Below, piece after piece: positions 1 through 5,653 of a DNA stretch of 7,458 bases (position 1 is the first letter of the stretch; the number at the start of each line of letters is the position of its first letter). Below the pieces are notes generated by a model, which had not been told where the DNA came from, did not search any database, and worked only from the letters and a program-made list of their open reading frames with translations. The DNA comes from Clostridia bacterium (GTDB lineage: Bacteria > Bacillota > Clostridia > Oscillospirales > Acutalibacteraceae). Position numbers and translations under genes: made by a program. The stretch covers positions 1 through 7,458 of the forward strand of contig CAAFXQ010000306.1 of NCBI GenBank assembly GCA_900767015.1. Reading direction: 5' to 3'.

Positions 1-20
1 ACACGACGCTCTTCCGATCT
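1..20. other. Illumina TruSeq adapter remnant (not genomic)
   Basis: These 20 bases equal the last 20 bases of the Illumina TruSeq universal/read-1 adapter (ending GCTCTTCCGATCT). Coding similarity to the DUF1015 family begins immediately after them. They are untrimmed adapter, so the biological sequence starts at about position 21 and the window start is a contig end. Confidence 0.97.
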
Positions 21-934
21 ACGACTACCTGAACAACGTCATTAAAAAGCACGAATTTACAAGAGCGGACAAGGAGCAAGACAGAATCAACCACGTTGAC
101 TATTGCGATGCGAACACCGGTCCGATTTTCTTAGCTTACCGTGAGAACAAAGACATCGAAACGATTATCGACAGCTGGAAAAACAGCCACGAGCCGGTCT
201 ACGATTTTGTGACCGACGACGGCATCGGCAACACCGTCTGGGTCGTTGACTGCCCGGAAACAAGCGAAAAGCTTCGCACGCTTTTTGATTCGGTTGAAAG
301 CCTGTATATCGCCGACGGTCACCACCGCTGTGCTTCGGCGGTCAAGGTCGGTCAGAAGAGACGAGAACAAAATCCGTCTTACACCGGACAAGAGGAGTTC
401 AATTTCTTCCTTGCGGTTGCGTTCCCGAAAAACGAGCTTGCGATTATGGACTATAACCGTGTCATGAAAGACCTGAACGGTTTGACGGCGGAAGAGTTCA
501 TCGGAAAGCTCGGTGAAAGCTTCACCGTCGAAGAAGCCAAGGAAAGTGAAGCCTACCGTCCCGTTTGCCGTCACAATTTCGGAATGTACCTTGATAAAAA
601 GTGGTACAGTCTGACCGCTAAGAACGGCACGTTTGACGAAAGCGACCCGGTCGGACGGCTTGACGTTTCGATTCTTCAGAATAACTGCATCACACCGATT
701 TTCGGAATCGATGACCCGAGAACCGACAAGAGAATCGACTTTGTCGGCGGAATCCGAGGGCTAAAAGAGCTTGAAAGACGGTGTGAAACCGACATGCGTG
801 TCGCCTTTTCGATGTATCCGACCTCGCTTGACGAGCTGATGGATATTGCCGACGCCGGCAAGGTCATGCCGCCGAAGTCAACGTGGTTTGAGCCGAAGCT
901 TCTGAGCGGATTATTTATTCATAAACTTAGCTGA
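21..934 (+). CDS. DUF1015 family protein, 5'-truncated by the contig end
   Basis: The frame is open from codon 23-25 to the TGA at 932-934, giving 303 visible residues. It begins DYLNNVIKKHEFTRADKEQD, a typical internal DUF1015 stretch (KKHExTRxDKExDR). The GTG at 209 is therefore internal and not the start. Further family marks are the YIADGHHR motif at about visible residues 95-102, IFGIDDPRTDKRIDFVGG in the second half, and MPPKSTWFEPKLLSGL near the C-terminus. Full-length family members are about 400 residues, so roughly the first 100 are missing beyond the contig edge. The biochemical role is not settled. From memory, clostridial DUF1015 genes often lie beside serA and serC, which would suggest a link to serine metabolism; that is inference, and no such neighbour is visible here. 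No clear terminator follows the stop, so some readthrough into the importer operon is possible. Confidence 0.9.
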
Positions 935-962
935 GGTTTATTGTTCGTTATTTTGCATATTC

Positions 963-991
963 TTGACGGCCGAAAGCGGATATGATTGAAT
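963..991 (+). promoter_or_regulatory. Possible upstream promoter of the importer operon
   Basis: TTGACG at 963-968 is followed after 17 bp by TTGAAT at 986-991, which is preceded by an extended TGA (983-985). The -10 matches the consensus at only four of six positions, so this is a weak candidate compared with the promoter at 1039-1067. Confidence 0.3.
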
Positions 992-1008
992 AATATACAT
1001 AAAAATGC

Positions 1009-1031
1009 TTGCATTTTGCAAAATAATGCAA
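1009..1031. promoter_or_regulatory. Palindromic TGCA cluster upstream of the -35 box
   Basis: TTGCAT (1009-1014) and ATGCAA (1026-1031) form an inverted repeat centred on 1020, and the perfect palindrome TTTTGCAAAA (1014-1023) overlaps it. TGCA occurs at 1010, 1017 and 1027, with another at 954. It ends 7 bp before the -35 box, a position that would suit an activator or an UP-like element. No specific regulator can be assigned. Confidence 0.3.
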
Positions 1032-1038
1032 AAAATAG

Positions 1039-1067
1039 TTGACTTATTCGGGATTCGGTGTTAGAAT
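1039..1067 (+). promoter_or_regulatory. Sigma-A promoter of the amino acid importer operon
   Basis: The -35 box TTGACT (1039-1044) and -10 box TAGAAT (1062-1067) are separated by exactly 17 bp, with an extended -10 TGT at 1059-1061. The start site is expected near 1074, giving a leader of about 53 nt before the ATG at 1127. A small dyad, AACGnC-N5-GnCGTT at 1080-1096, lies just downstream and could be an operator or a minor 5' hairpin. Confidence 0.8.
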
Positions 1068-1126
1068 ATGAGTCATAGTAACGCCAAAAGGACGTTCAAA
1101 CAATTTAATTTTTGGAGGAAAAGAAC

Positions 1127-2014
1127 ATGAAAAAAGTATTAGCAGTTCTCCTTGCCCTCGTTATGGTGCTTTCCTTTGCAGCCTGCGGCGGTAAGGGCGG
1201 CGACACCACAACAGCAGCCGGTGACACCACCGCAGCAGAGACAACCGCAGCCAAGGTAAAGCTGGTTGACATCAAACTCACCGACGAAGATTATGCTTTC
1301 GGCGTTGACAAGGATCAGCCCGAGCTTCTTGAAAAGGTCAACACCTTCATCGCCAAAATCATGAAGGACGGCACCTTTGACGAAATCTGCAACAAGTATT
1401 TCGGCGACGGCACACCGACTCCCGTTAAGTCTGCTGCCGAGGACAGCTCAAAGGATCAGCTTGTTGTTGCAACAAACGCTCAGTTCCCGCCGTTTGAATA
1501 CGTGGAGGGAGATTCCTATTACGGAATCGACATGGAAATTGCCGACCTTCTTGCTAAGGAGCTCGGTGTTGAGCTTGTTATCAACAACATGAAGTTTGAC
1601 GCTGTCTGCCTTTCCGTCGGTCAGCACAAGTGCGACATCGCAATGGCAGGTCTTACCGTCAACGAAAAGAGAAAAGAACAGGTTACTTTCTCTGATTCTT
1701 ACTATCAGGCTTCTCAGATGCTTATCACAAAGGCAGACGATACTACCTTTGACGAGTGCAAGGACGCAGCCGCAGCCGAAACAATCCTCAAGGGCTTCGG
1801 CAGCACAAAGAAAATCGGTTATCAGAACGGCACAACCGCTCAGTACTATGTAAAGGGCGACGCTGACTGGGGCTTCGACGGACTTGCCGTTACCGGTCAG
1901 GGCTATGACAACGGTGCTCTTGCCGTTCAGGATCTTATCAACGGCAACATCGACTACGTTATGATTGACGCCGCTCCGGCAGGACGTATTGTTGACACCT
2001 ACAACGGAAAATAA
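1127..2014 (+). CDS. Polar amino acid ABC transporter substrate-binding lipoprotein, apparently circularly permuted
   Basis: This is a 295-residue family 3 solute-binding protein. The ATG at 1127 is chosen because GGAGG (1114-1118) precedes it; the in-frame TTG at 1112 would include the ribosome binding site. Residues 1-19 are a lipoprotein signal with the lipid-modified Cys at 20 (SFAAC), followed by a Gly/Thr/Ala linker to about residue 43. The domain order is odd. Residues 44-93 (KLVDIKLTDEDYAFGV to DGTFDEICNKYFG) resemble the normal C-terminal end of this family. Residues 110-295 start with the normal N-terminal strand (QLVVATNAQFPPFEY), continue through GLTVNEKRK, whose Arg is the expected carboxylate ligand, and NGTTAQYY, and stop at APAGRIVDTYNGK, just where the tail should begin. 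Three stops in a row (TAATAGTAA) end it. It should capture an amino acid outside the membrane for the permease that follows; the substrate is unknown, with cystine only a guess. Confidence 0.92.
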   Translation: MKKVLAVLLALVMVLSFAACGGKGGDTTTAAGDTTAAETTAAKVKLVDIKLTDEDYAFGVDKDQPELLEKVNTFIAKIMKDGTFDEICNKYFGDGTPTPVKSAAEDSSKDQLVVATNAQFPPFEYVEGDSYYGIDMEIADLLAKELGVELVINNMKFDAVCLSVGQHKCDIAMAGLTVNEKRKEQVTFSDSYYQASQMLITKADDTTFDECKDAAAAETILKGFGSTKKIGYQNGTTAQYYVKGDADWGFDGLAVTGQGYDNGALAVQDLINGNIDYVMIDAAPAGRIVDTYNGK

Positions 2015-2030
2015 TAGTAAAAAATGAATC

Positions 2031-2067
2031 ACGGTGCCTTGCTGCCCAGCAGTGAGGCATTGTTTTT
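2031..2067 (+). terminator. Hairpin with T-run between binding protein and permease (attenuator-like)
   Basis: ACGGTGCCT (2031-2039) pairs with AGGCATTGT (2055-2063), including two G-U pairs. Inside, TGCT (2040-2043) pairs with AGCA (2048-2051) around a GCCC loop, leaving a 3-nt bulge. A T-run follows at 2063-2067. The permease has no promoter of its own that I can see, so this is probably a partial terminator or 3'-end stabiliser that lets the binding protein be made in excess over the membrane subunits, a common arrangement in such operons. Confidence 0.65.
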
Positions 2068-2081
2068 CACGAGGAAATCAT

Positions 2082-2789
2082 ATGAATTTTTCTGATAAAT
2101 TAAGTCGATTTTTTGAAATTCTTATAGACATGGGCGGCTATAAAGAGGTTCTCATCGGTCTTCGGAACACCGTGATTATTGCCGTGTCCGGTCTTTTGAT
2201 CGGTATTTTAATCGGTCTTGTGATTGCGACAATCCGTGTGCTTCCGAAGTATAAGCTTCTGCCGAGAATCCTTGACGGCTTTTGCAGCTTTTATGTCGGT
2301 CTTTTCCGGGGCACACCGATGGTCGTTCAGCTTCTTGTTTTCTACTATGTTCTTTTACCGATTATCGGGGTAAAAATGTCCTCGGTTGTCGTTGCCGTCT
2401 GGGTATTCGGACTCAACAGCGGCGCTTATATATCCGAAATGATGCGTGCAGGCATTCAGTCCGTTGACCCCGGTCAGATGGAAGGAGCAAGAGCAGTCGG
2501 TCTCAGCTATTCGGCCGCAATGATAAAGATCGTTATTCCTCAGGCAATCAAAAACATTCTTCCGACTCTCGGAAACGAGTTCATCGCCCTTATCAAGGAG
2601 ACTTCCGTTGTTTCCTTTGTCGGCGCAAAGGATCTTTATCTTGCTTTCCAGAATATCGGTTCTGCTACCTACGAATACATGGTGCCGTACCTTTCGATGG
2701 CTGTCATTTATATCGTAATCGTTTGCCTTATCACGCTGCTTGTAAAGCTTATGGAAAGGAGGCTGAGACGCAGTGAAAGAAGCAAATAA
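2082..2789 (+). CDS. Amino acid ABC transporter permease (HisM/GlnP type)
   Basis: This 235-residue inner-membrane subunit belongs to the polar amino acid permease family and would form the translocation path with the ATPase encoded next. The ATG at 2082 is used because GAGGAAA (2071-2077) lies just upstream; the longer open frame from the GTG at 2034 runs through the intergenic hairpin and lacks similarity. Visible features are a hydrophobic first span at about residues 30-50, the family motif FRGTPMVVQLL at 75-85, further spans at about 86-112 and 203-222, and the cytoplasmic EAA loop (EGARAVGLSYSAAMIKIVIPQA, residues 134-155), which docks with the ATPase. Length is typical. Its 3' end overlaps the ATPase gene by 17 bp, which suggests translational coupling. 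Substrate specificity cannot be read from it. Confidence 0.95.
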   Translation: MNFSDKLSRFFEILIDMGGYKEVLIGLRNTVIIAVSGLLIGILIGLVIATIRVLPKYKLLPRILDGFCSFYVGLFRGTPMVVQLLVFYYVLLPIIGVKMSSVVVAVWVFGLNSGAYISEMMRAGIQSVDPGQMEGARAVGLSYSAAMIKIVIPQAIKNILPTLGNEFIALIKETSVVSFVGAKDLYLAFQNIGSATYEYMVPYLSMAVIYIVIVCLITLLVKLMERRLRRSERSK

Positions 2790-3576
2790 AACAGACGCCG
2801 TACCGGGCGACGCCCTCATCCAAGTCAAGGATCTGAAAAAGTCCTTCGGGGACAACGAGGTCTTAAAGGGCATCACAACCACCATCAAAAAGGGCGAAAA
2901 AGTCGTTGTTATCGGTCCGTCCGGCTCGGGAAAAAGTACGTTTCTTCGGTGCCTCAACTGCATGGAGGACCCGACAAGCGGCAGTATTATCTTCCACGGC
3001 GTCGATATCGCCAACCCGAAGGTCAACATCAACGTTCACCGTCAGAAAATGGGTATGGTGTTCCAGCACTTCAACCTTTTCAACAACAAGACCGTTCTTG
3101 AAAACATCATGCTCGCCCCCATCTATGTCGGCAAAAAAGCAAGACGCAAAAAGCTGACCGACAAATCCGTCAAGCAAATCAAGCAAGAGGCAGAGGAAAA
3201 AGCAAGAGAGCTTTTAAAGAGAATCGGCCTTGAAGACAAAGCCGATGCGTATCCGTCAAGCCTTTCCGGCGGTCAGAAGCAAAGAGTTGCGATTGTCCGT
3301 TCGCTTGCGATGAACCCCGACGTTATTCTTTTCGATGAGCCGACGTCAGCTCTTGACCCGGAAATGGTCGGTGAGGTGCTCGACCTGATGAAAGAGGTCG
3401 CCGACCAGGGCATGACGATGGTTGTCGTCACGCACGAAATGGGCTTTGCCAAAGAGGTCGGAACCCGTATCATGTTCATGGACGAGGGAAAGTTCATTGA
3501 AGAAGCCGAGCCCAGGGAGTTTTTCGAAAACCCCAAATCGGACAGAGCAAAGGACTTTTTGTCCAAGGTTATTTAA
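2773..3576 (+). CDS. Amino acid ABC transporter ATP-binding protein (GlnQ/HisP type)
   Basis: This 267-residue ATPase powers the importer. It starts with GTG at 2773, 10 nt after a near-perfect AAGGAGG (2756-2762), inside the end of the permease gene. The catalytic set is complete: Walker A GPSGSGKST (48-56), Q-loop Q98 in VFQHFNLF, signature LSGGQKQR (164-171), Walker B VILFDEP with the D-loop SALD (184-195), and switch His221 in VVVTHEM. The protein is somewhat longer than the usual 240-250 residues. The extra length comes from a short N-terminal extension and a basic stretch at about 121-140 (KKARRKKLTDKSVKQIKQEA) between the Q-loop and the signature helix. It is the last gene of the operon, and the terminator lies 17 bp beyond the stop. 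Confidence 0.96.
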   Translation: MKEANKTDAVPGDALIQVKDLKKSFGDNEVLKGITTTIKKGEKVVVIGPSGSGKSTFLRCLNCMEDPTSGSIIFHGVDIANPKVNINVHRQKMGMVFQHFNLFNNKTVLENIMLAPIYVGKKARRKKLTDKSVKQIKQEAEEKARELLKRIGLEDKADAYPSSLSGGQKQRVAIVRSLAMNPDVILFDEPTSALDPEMVGEVLDLMKEVADQGMTMVVVTHEMGFAKEVGTRIMFMDEGKFIEEAEPREFFENPKSDRAKDFLSKVI

Positions 3577-3592
3577 TACGCTTTCACAATAA

Positions 3593-3639
3593 AAAACAGG
3601 TGATTTCTCACAACCGGAAATCACCTGTTTTGTTTTTTT
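3593..3639. terminator. Bidirectional rho-independent terminator between convergent operons
   Basis: AAAACAGGTGATTTC (3593-3607) and its exact complement (3617-3631) form a 15-bp stem with a 9-nt loop. On the + strand GTTTTTTT follows (3632-3639), and on the - strand the A-run at 3591-3596 reads as a U-run. It can therefore end both the importer transcript and the rrf2 transcript, whose stop codon is only 10 bp away. Confidence 0.93.
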
Positions 3640-3640
3640 A

Positions 3641-4036
3641 TTACATAAGATCCGCAAGCGTGATCCCATCGAAGAATTTATTTGTCAGATCATAATACTC
3701 GTTCCACATTCTGACCGTTTTGCAGATTTCTGCCCGCTCGCAGGTGTTTTCCCCGCCGTGCAGACACGCAACCGGCGCAAGATCGCCCTCGGTAAGACGC
3801 AGGATGTCCCCTACCCTGTATTCTTCGGCGGGCTTTGTCAGCTGATAGCCGCCGCCTTTGCCCTGAATGCCGTGAATATAGTTGTTTTTGGCAAGCACGG
3901 GCAAAATCCGTTCAAGATACTTGAGCGATATTCCCTGACGGCTTGCGACGTCTTTCATCGGGATATATCCGTCACCGCTATGCTCGGCCAAGTCGATCAT
4001 CACCCGAAGCGCATATCTTCCTCTTGTTGAAATCAT
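3641..4036 (-). CDS. Rrf2 family transcriptional regulator with IscR-like cysteine cluster
   Basis: This 131-residue winged-helix regulator starts MISTRGRYALRVMIDLAEH, the classic Rrf2 N-terminus. The helix-turn-helix lies at about 27-48 (MKDVASRQGISLKYLERIL), and the wing at 56-67 contains GIQGKGGGYQLTKP. Three cysteines at 91, 99 and 105 occupy the region that binds a [2Fe-2S] cluster in IscR, although the first gap is 7 residues where E. coli IscR has 5. CymR-type cysteine regulators of Bacillus lack this triad, so a cluster-sensing or thiol-sensing mode is possible. The ATG at 4036 follows AAGGAG (4045-4050) by 8 nt. As the last gene of a metY-cysK operon it is the obvious candidate to bind the dyad at 7082-7102 and repress its own operon; this is inferred and no binding data are available. 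Confidence 0.93.
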   Translation of the reverse strand: MISTRGRYALRVMIDLAEHSGDGYIPMKDVASRQGISLKYLERILPVLAKNNYIHGIQGKGGGYQLTKPAEEYRVGDILRLTEGDLAPVACLHGGENTCERAEICKTVRMWNEYYDLTNKFFDGITLADLM

Positions 4037-4057
4037 CGTACAATCTCCTTATTCTGT

Positions 4058-4615
4058 TCAGTCAACCGCATCGGTCGCCCGCATAGCAAGAATCGTCTCG
4101 GAAATCAGCTTGTCTAAATCCCAGCCGAGCATTTCGGCACCCGTTTCGATGACCTCCCGTGAACAGCCGGCGGCAAACTTCAGATTCTTGTACTTTTTCT
4201 TCACGGACTTTAATTCAAGGTCGTTTACGCTCTTTGACGGACGCATTAAAGCGACTGCTCCGATAAGACCGGTAAGCTCGTCTGTGGCGTACAGAACCTT
4301 TTCCATTTCGTGCTCGGGCTTAACGTCAACCGTAAGGCCGTAGCCGTGGCTTGCCGTTGCATGAATAAGCCGTTCGTCAAGTCCTCTTTCCCGCATGATT
4401 TCCTGCTCTTTGATGCAGTGCTGTTCGGGGTACTGCTCAAAGTCGAGGTCATGGAGCAGTCCGACGATGCCCCAGAAGTCGGCTTCGTCACCGTAGCCTA
4501 AGGTTTCGGCAAAGTACCGCATAACGCCCTCAACGGTCAGTGCGTGCTTAATATGAAACGGATCCTTGTTGTACTCTTCTAAAAGCGTAAACGCTTCGTC
4601 TCTTGTAATACCCAT
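4058..4615 (-). CDS. HD-domain hydrolase of unknown substrate
   Basis: This 185-residue protein belongs to the HD phosphohydrolase superfamily. A set of metal ligands can be assigned: His24 in HIKHALTVEGVMRYFA, the His55-Asp56 pair in GLLHDLDFE, His85 and His90 in IHATASHGYG, and Asp112 in YATDELTGLI. It fits the short stand-alone 'predicted HD hydrolase' group. Such enzymes usually hydrolyse phosphate esters of nucleotides or related molecules, but the substrate here is not known. The ATG at 4615 is preceded by AAGGAG. It lies between cysK (86 nt upstream) and rrf2 (21 nt downstream, with the rrf2 ribosome binding site in the gap), so it is co-transcribed with the sulfur genes. Whether it contributes to cysteine metabolism or is a passenger cannot be said. 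Confidence 0.88.
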   Translation of the reverse strand: MGITRDEAFTLLEEYNKDPFHIKHALTVEGVMRYFAETLGYGDEADFWGIVGLLHDLDFEQYPEQHCIKEQEIMRERGLDERLIHATASHGYGLTVDVKPEHEMEKVLYATDELTGLIGAVALMRPSKSVNDLELKSVKKKYKNLKFAAGCSREVIETGAEMLGWDLDKLISETILAMRATDAVD

Positions 4616-4631
4616 AGTGTTCTCCTTCTGA

Positions 4632-4676
4632 CAGCAGACGAGAGCCGAACCGTAACGGACTCGACTCTGTCGGCTG
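4632..4676 (-). other. Long imperfect hairpin between cysK and the HD gene
   Basis: On the + strand GAGCCGAACC (4642-4651) pairs with GACTCGACTC (4658-4667), with three G-U pairs in the minus-strand RNA, around a 6-nt loop. The stem continues through GAC/GTC and CAGC/GCTG (4632-4639, 4669-4676) with small internal mismatches, about 17 pairs in all. On the transcribed minus strand no U-run follows; the ribosome binding site of the HD gene comes next. It is therefore more likely an mRNA-stabilising, processing or translation-modulating element than a terminator. Confidence 0.55.
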
Positions 4677-4701
4677 TATTTAACTTAAGATAATATCTTA
4701 C

Positions 4702-5634
4702 TCAGTCCGTAAACAGCGGTGTAGACAAATACCGGTCTCCCGTGTCAGGCAACAGCGCAACAATGGTCTTGCCTTCGTTTTCGGGACGCTTGGCAAGCTC
4801 GATTGCCGCCTTGACCGCAGCGCCCGAGGAAATACCGACCAGTACACCCTCCTGCTTTCCGATAAGCTTACCGGTTTCAAAAGCGTCCTCGTTTTCGACC
4901 GGAATAATTTCGTCGTAAATCTTTGTGTTCAGCACTTCGGGAATAAAGCCTGCGCCGATACCCTGAATCTTATGCGCACCGGGCACACCGGTCGAAAGAA
5001 CGGCCGAGGACTTCGGCTCAACGGCAACGACCTTGACTTCGGGCTTTTTTGATTTGAGATATTCACCGACGCCCGTAACCGTGCCGCCCGTGCCGACGCC
5101 TGCGACGAAAATATCAACCTCGCCGTCGGTGTCCTCAAAGATTTCGGGGCCGGTCGTCTCTCTGTGTGCCTCGGGGTTTGCGGGGTTGACGAACTGACCC
5201 GGAATAAAGCTGTTCGGGATTTCTTTTGCAAGCTCGTCAGCCTTGGCAATGGCGCCCTTCATGCCCTTTGCGCCCTCGGTCAAAACAAGCTCAGCGCCGT
5301 AGGCTTTCATAAGCTGTCTGCGCTCAACGGACATCGTTTCAGGCATAACAATGATGATACGGTAGCCTCTTGCGGCGGCAACGGCGGCAAGACCGATGCC
5401 CGTATTGCCCGAGGTCGGCTCGATAATCACCGAGTCGGGTTTCAGCTTTCCGCTTTTTTCGGCGTCATCAATCATCGCCTTTGCGATTCTGTCCTTGACG
5501 GAGCCTGCCGGATTGAAGTATTCAAGCTTGGCAAGAATTTTCGCCTTTAAGCCTAATGCTTTTTCGATATGCGTCAGCTCAAGAAGCGGTGTTTTACCGA
5601 TGAGCTGGTCGGCTGATGTATAAATCTTAGACAT
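4702..5634 (-). CDS. cysK: Cysteine synthase A (O-acetylserine sulfhydrylase)
   Basis: This 310-residue cytoplasmic PLP enzyme makes L-cysteine from O-acetyl-L-serine and sulfide. The PLP lysine is Lys47 in NPAGSVKDR. The substrate-binding loop EPTSGNTGIGLA is at 72-83, the PLP phosphate-binding loop GVGTGGTVTG at 179-188, and the pyridine-nitrogen serine region GISSGAA at 267-273. The C-terminus has the usual DTGDRYLSTPLF. Length matches the family. The open frame extends upstream to 5757 inside metY, but the start is taken at the ATG at 5634. It is preceded by AAAGGAG (5643-5649) at 8 nt, and similarity begins there with MSKIYTSADQLIGKTPLLEL. The gene follows metY by 19 bp. No cysE (O-acetylserine donor) is in the window, so the substrate must come from elsewhere in the genome. 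Confidence 0.97.
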   Translation of the reverse strand: MSKIYTSADQLIGKTPLLELTHIEKALGLKAKILAKLEYFNPAGSVKDRIAKAMIDDAEKSGKLKPDSVIIEPTSGNTGIGLAAVAAARGYRIIIVMPETMSVERRQLMKAYGAELVLTEGAKGMKGAIAKADELAKEIPNSFIPGQFVNPANPEAHRETTGPEIFEDTDGEVDIFVAGVGTGGTVTGVGEYLKSKKPEVKVVAVEPKSSAVLSTGVPGAHKIQGIGAGFIPEVLNTKIYDEIIPVENEDAFETGKLIGKQEGVLVGISSGAAVKAAIELAKRPENEGKTIVALLPDTGDRYLSTPLFTD

Positions 5635-5653
5635 AATAAATTCTCCTTTGTAA

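Noticed and set aside
209..934. DUF1015 gene starting at the GTG at 209
   Set aside because: The same frame is open back to the adapter junction and the upstream residues match the family, so 209 is internal and the gene is truncated.
1448..2032. 194-aa ORF on the minus strand
   Set aside because: It lies opposite the binding-protein gene, has no ribosome binding site or family resemblance, and is an antisense shadow. The same holds for the other antisense and offset frames over recognised genes.
3593..3639. Transposon terminal repeat
   Set aside because: The A-run before and T-run after the stem, placed between converging genes, fit a bidirectional terminator, and no transposase is present.
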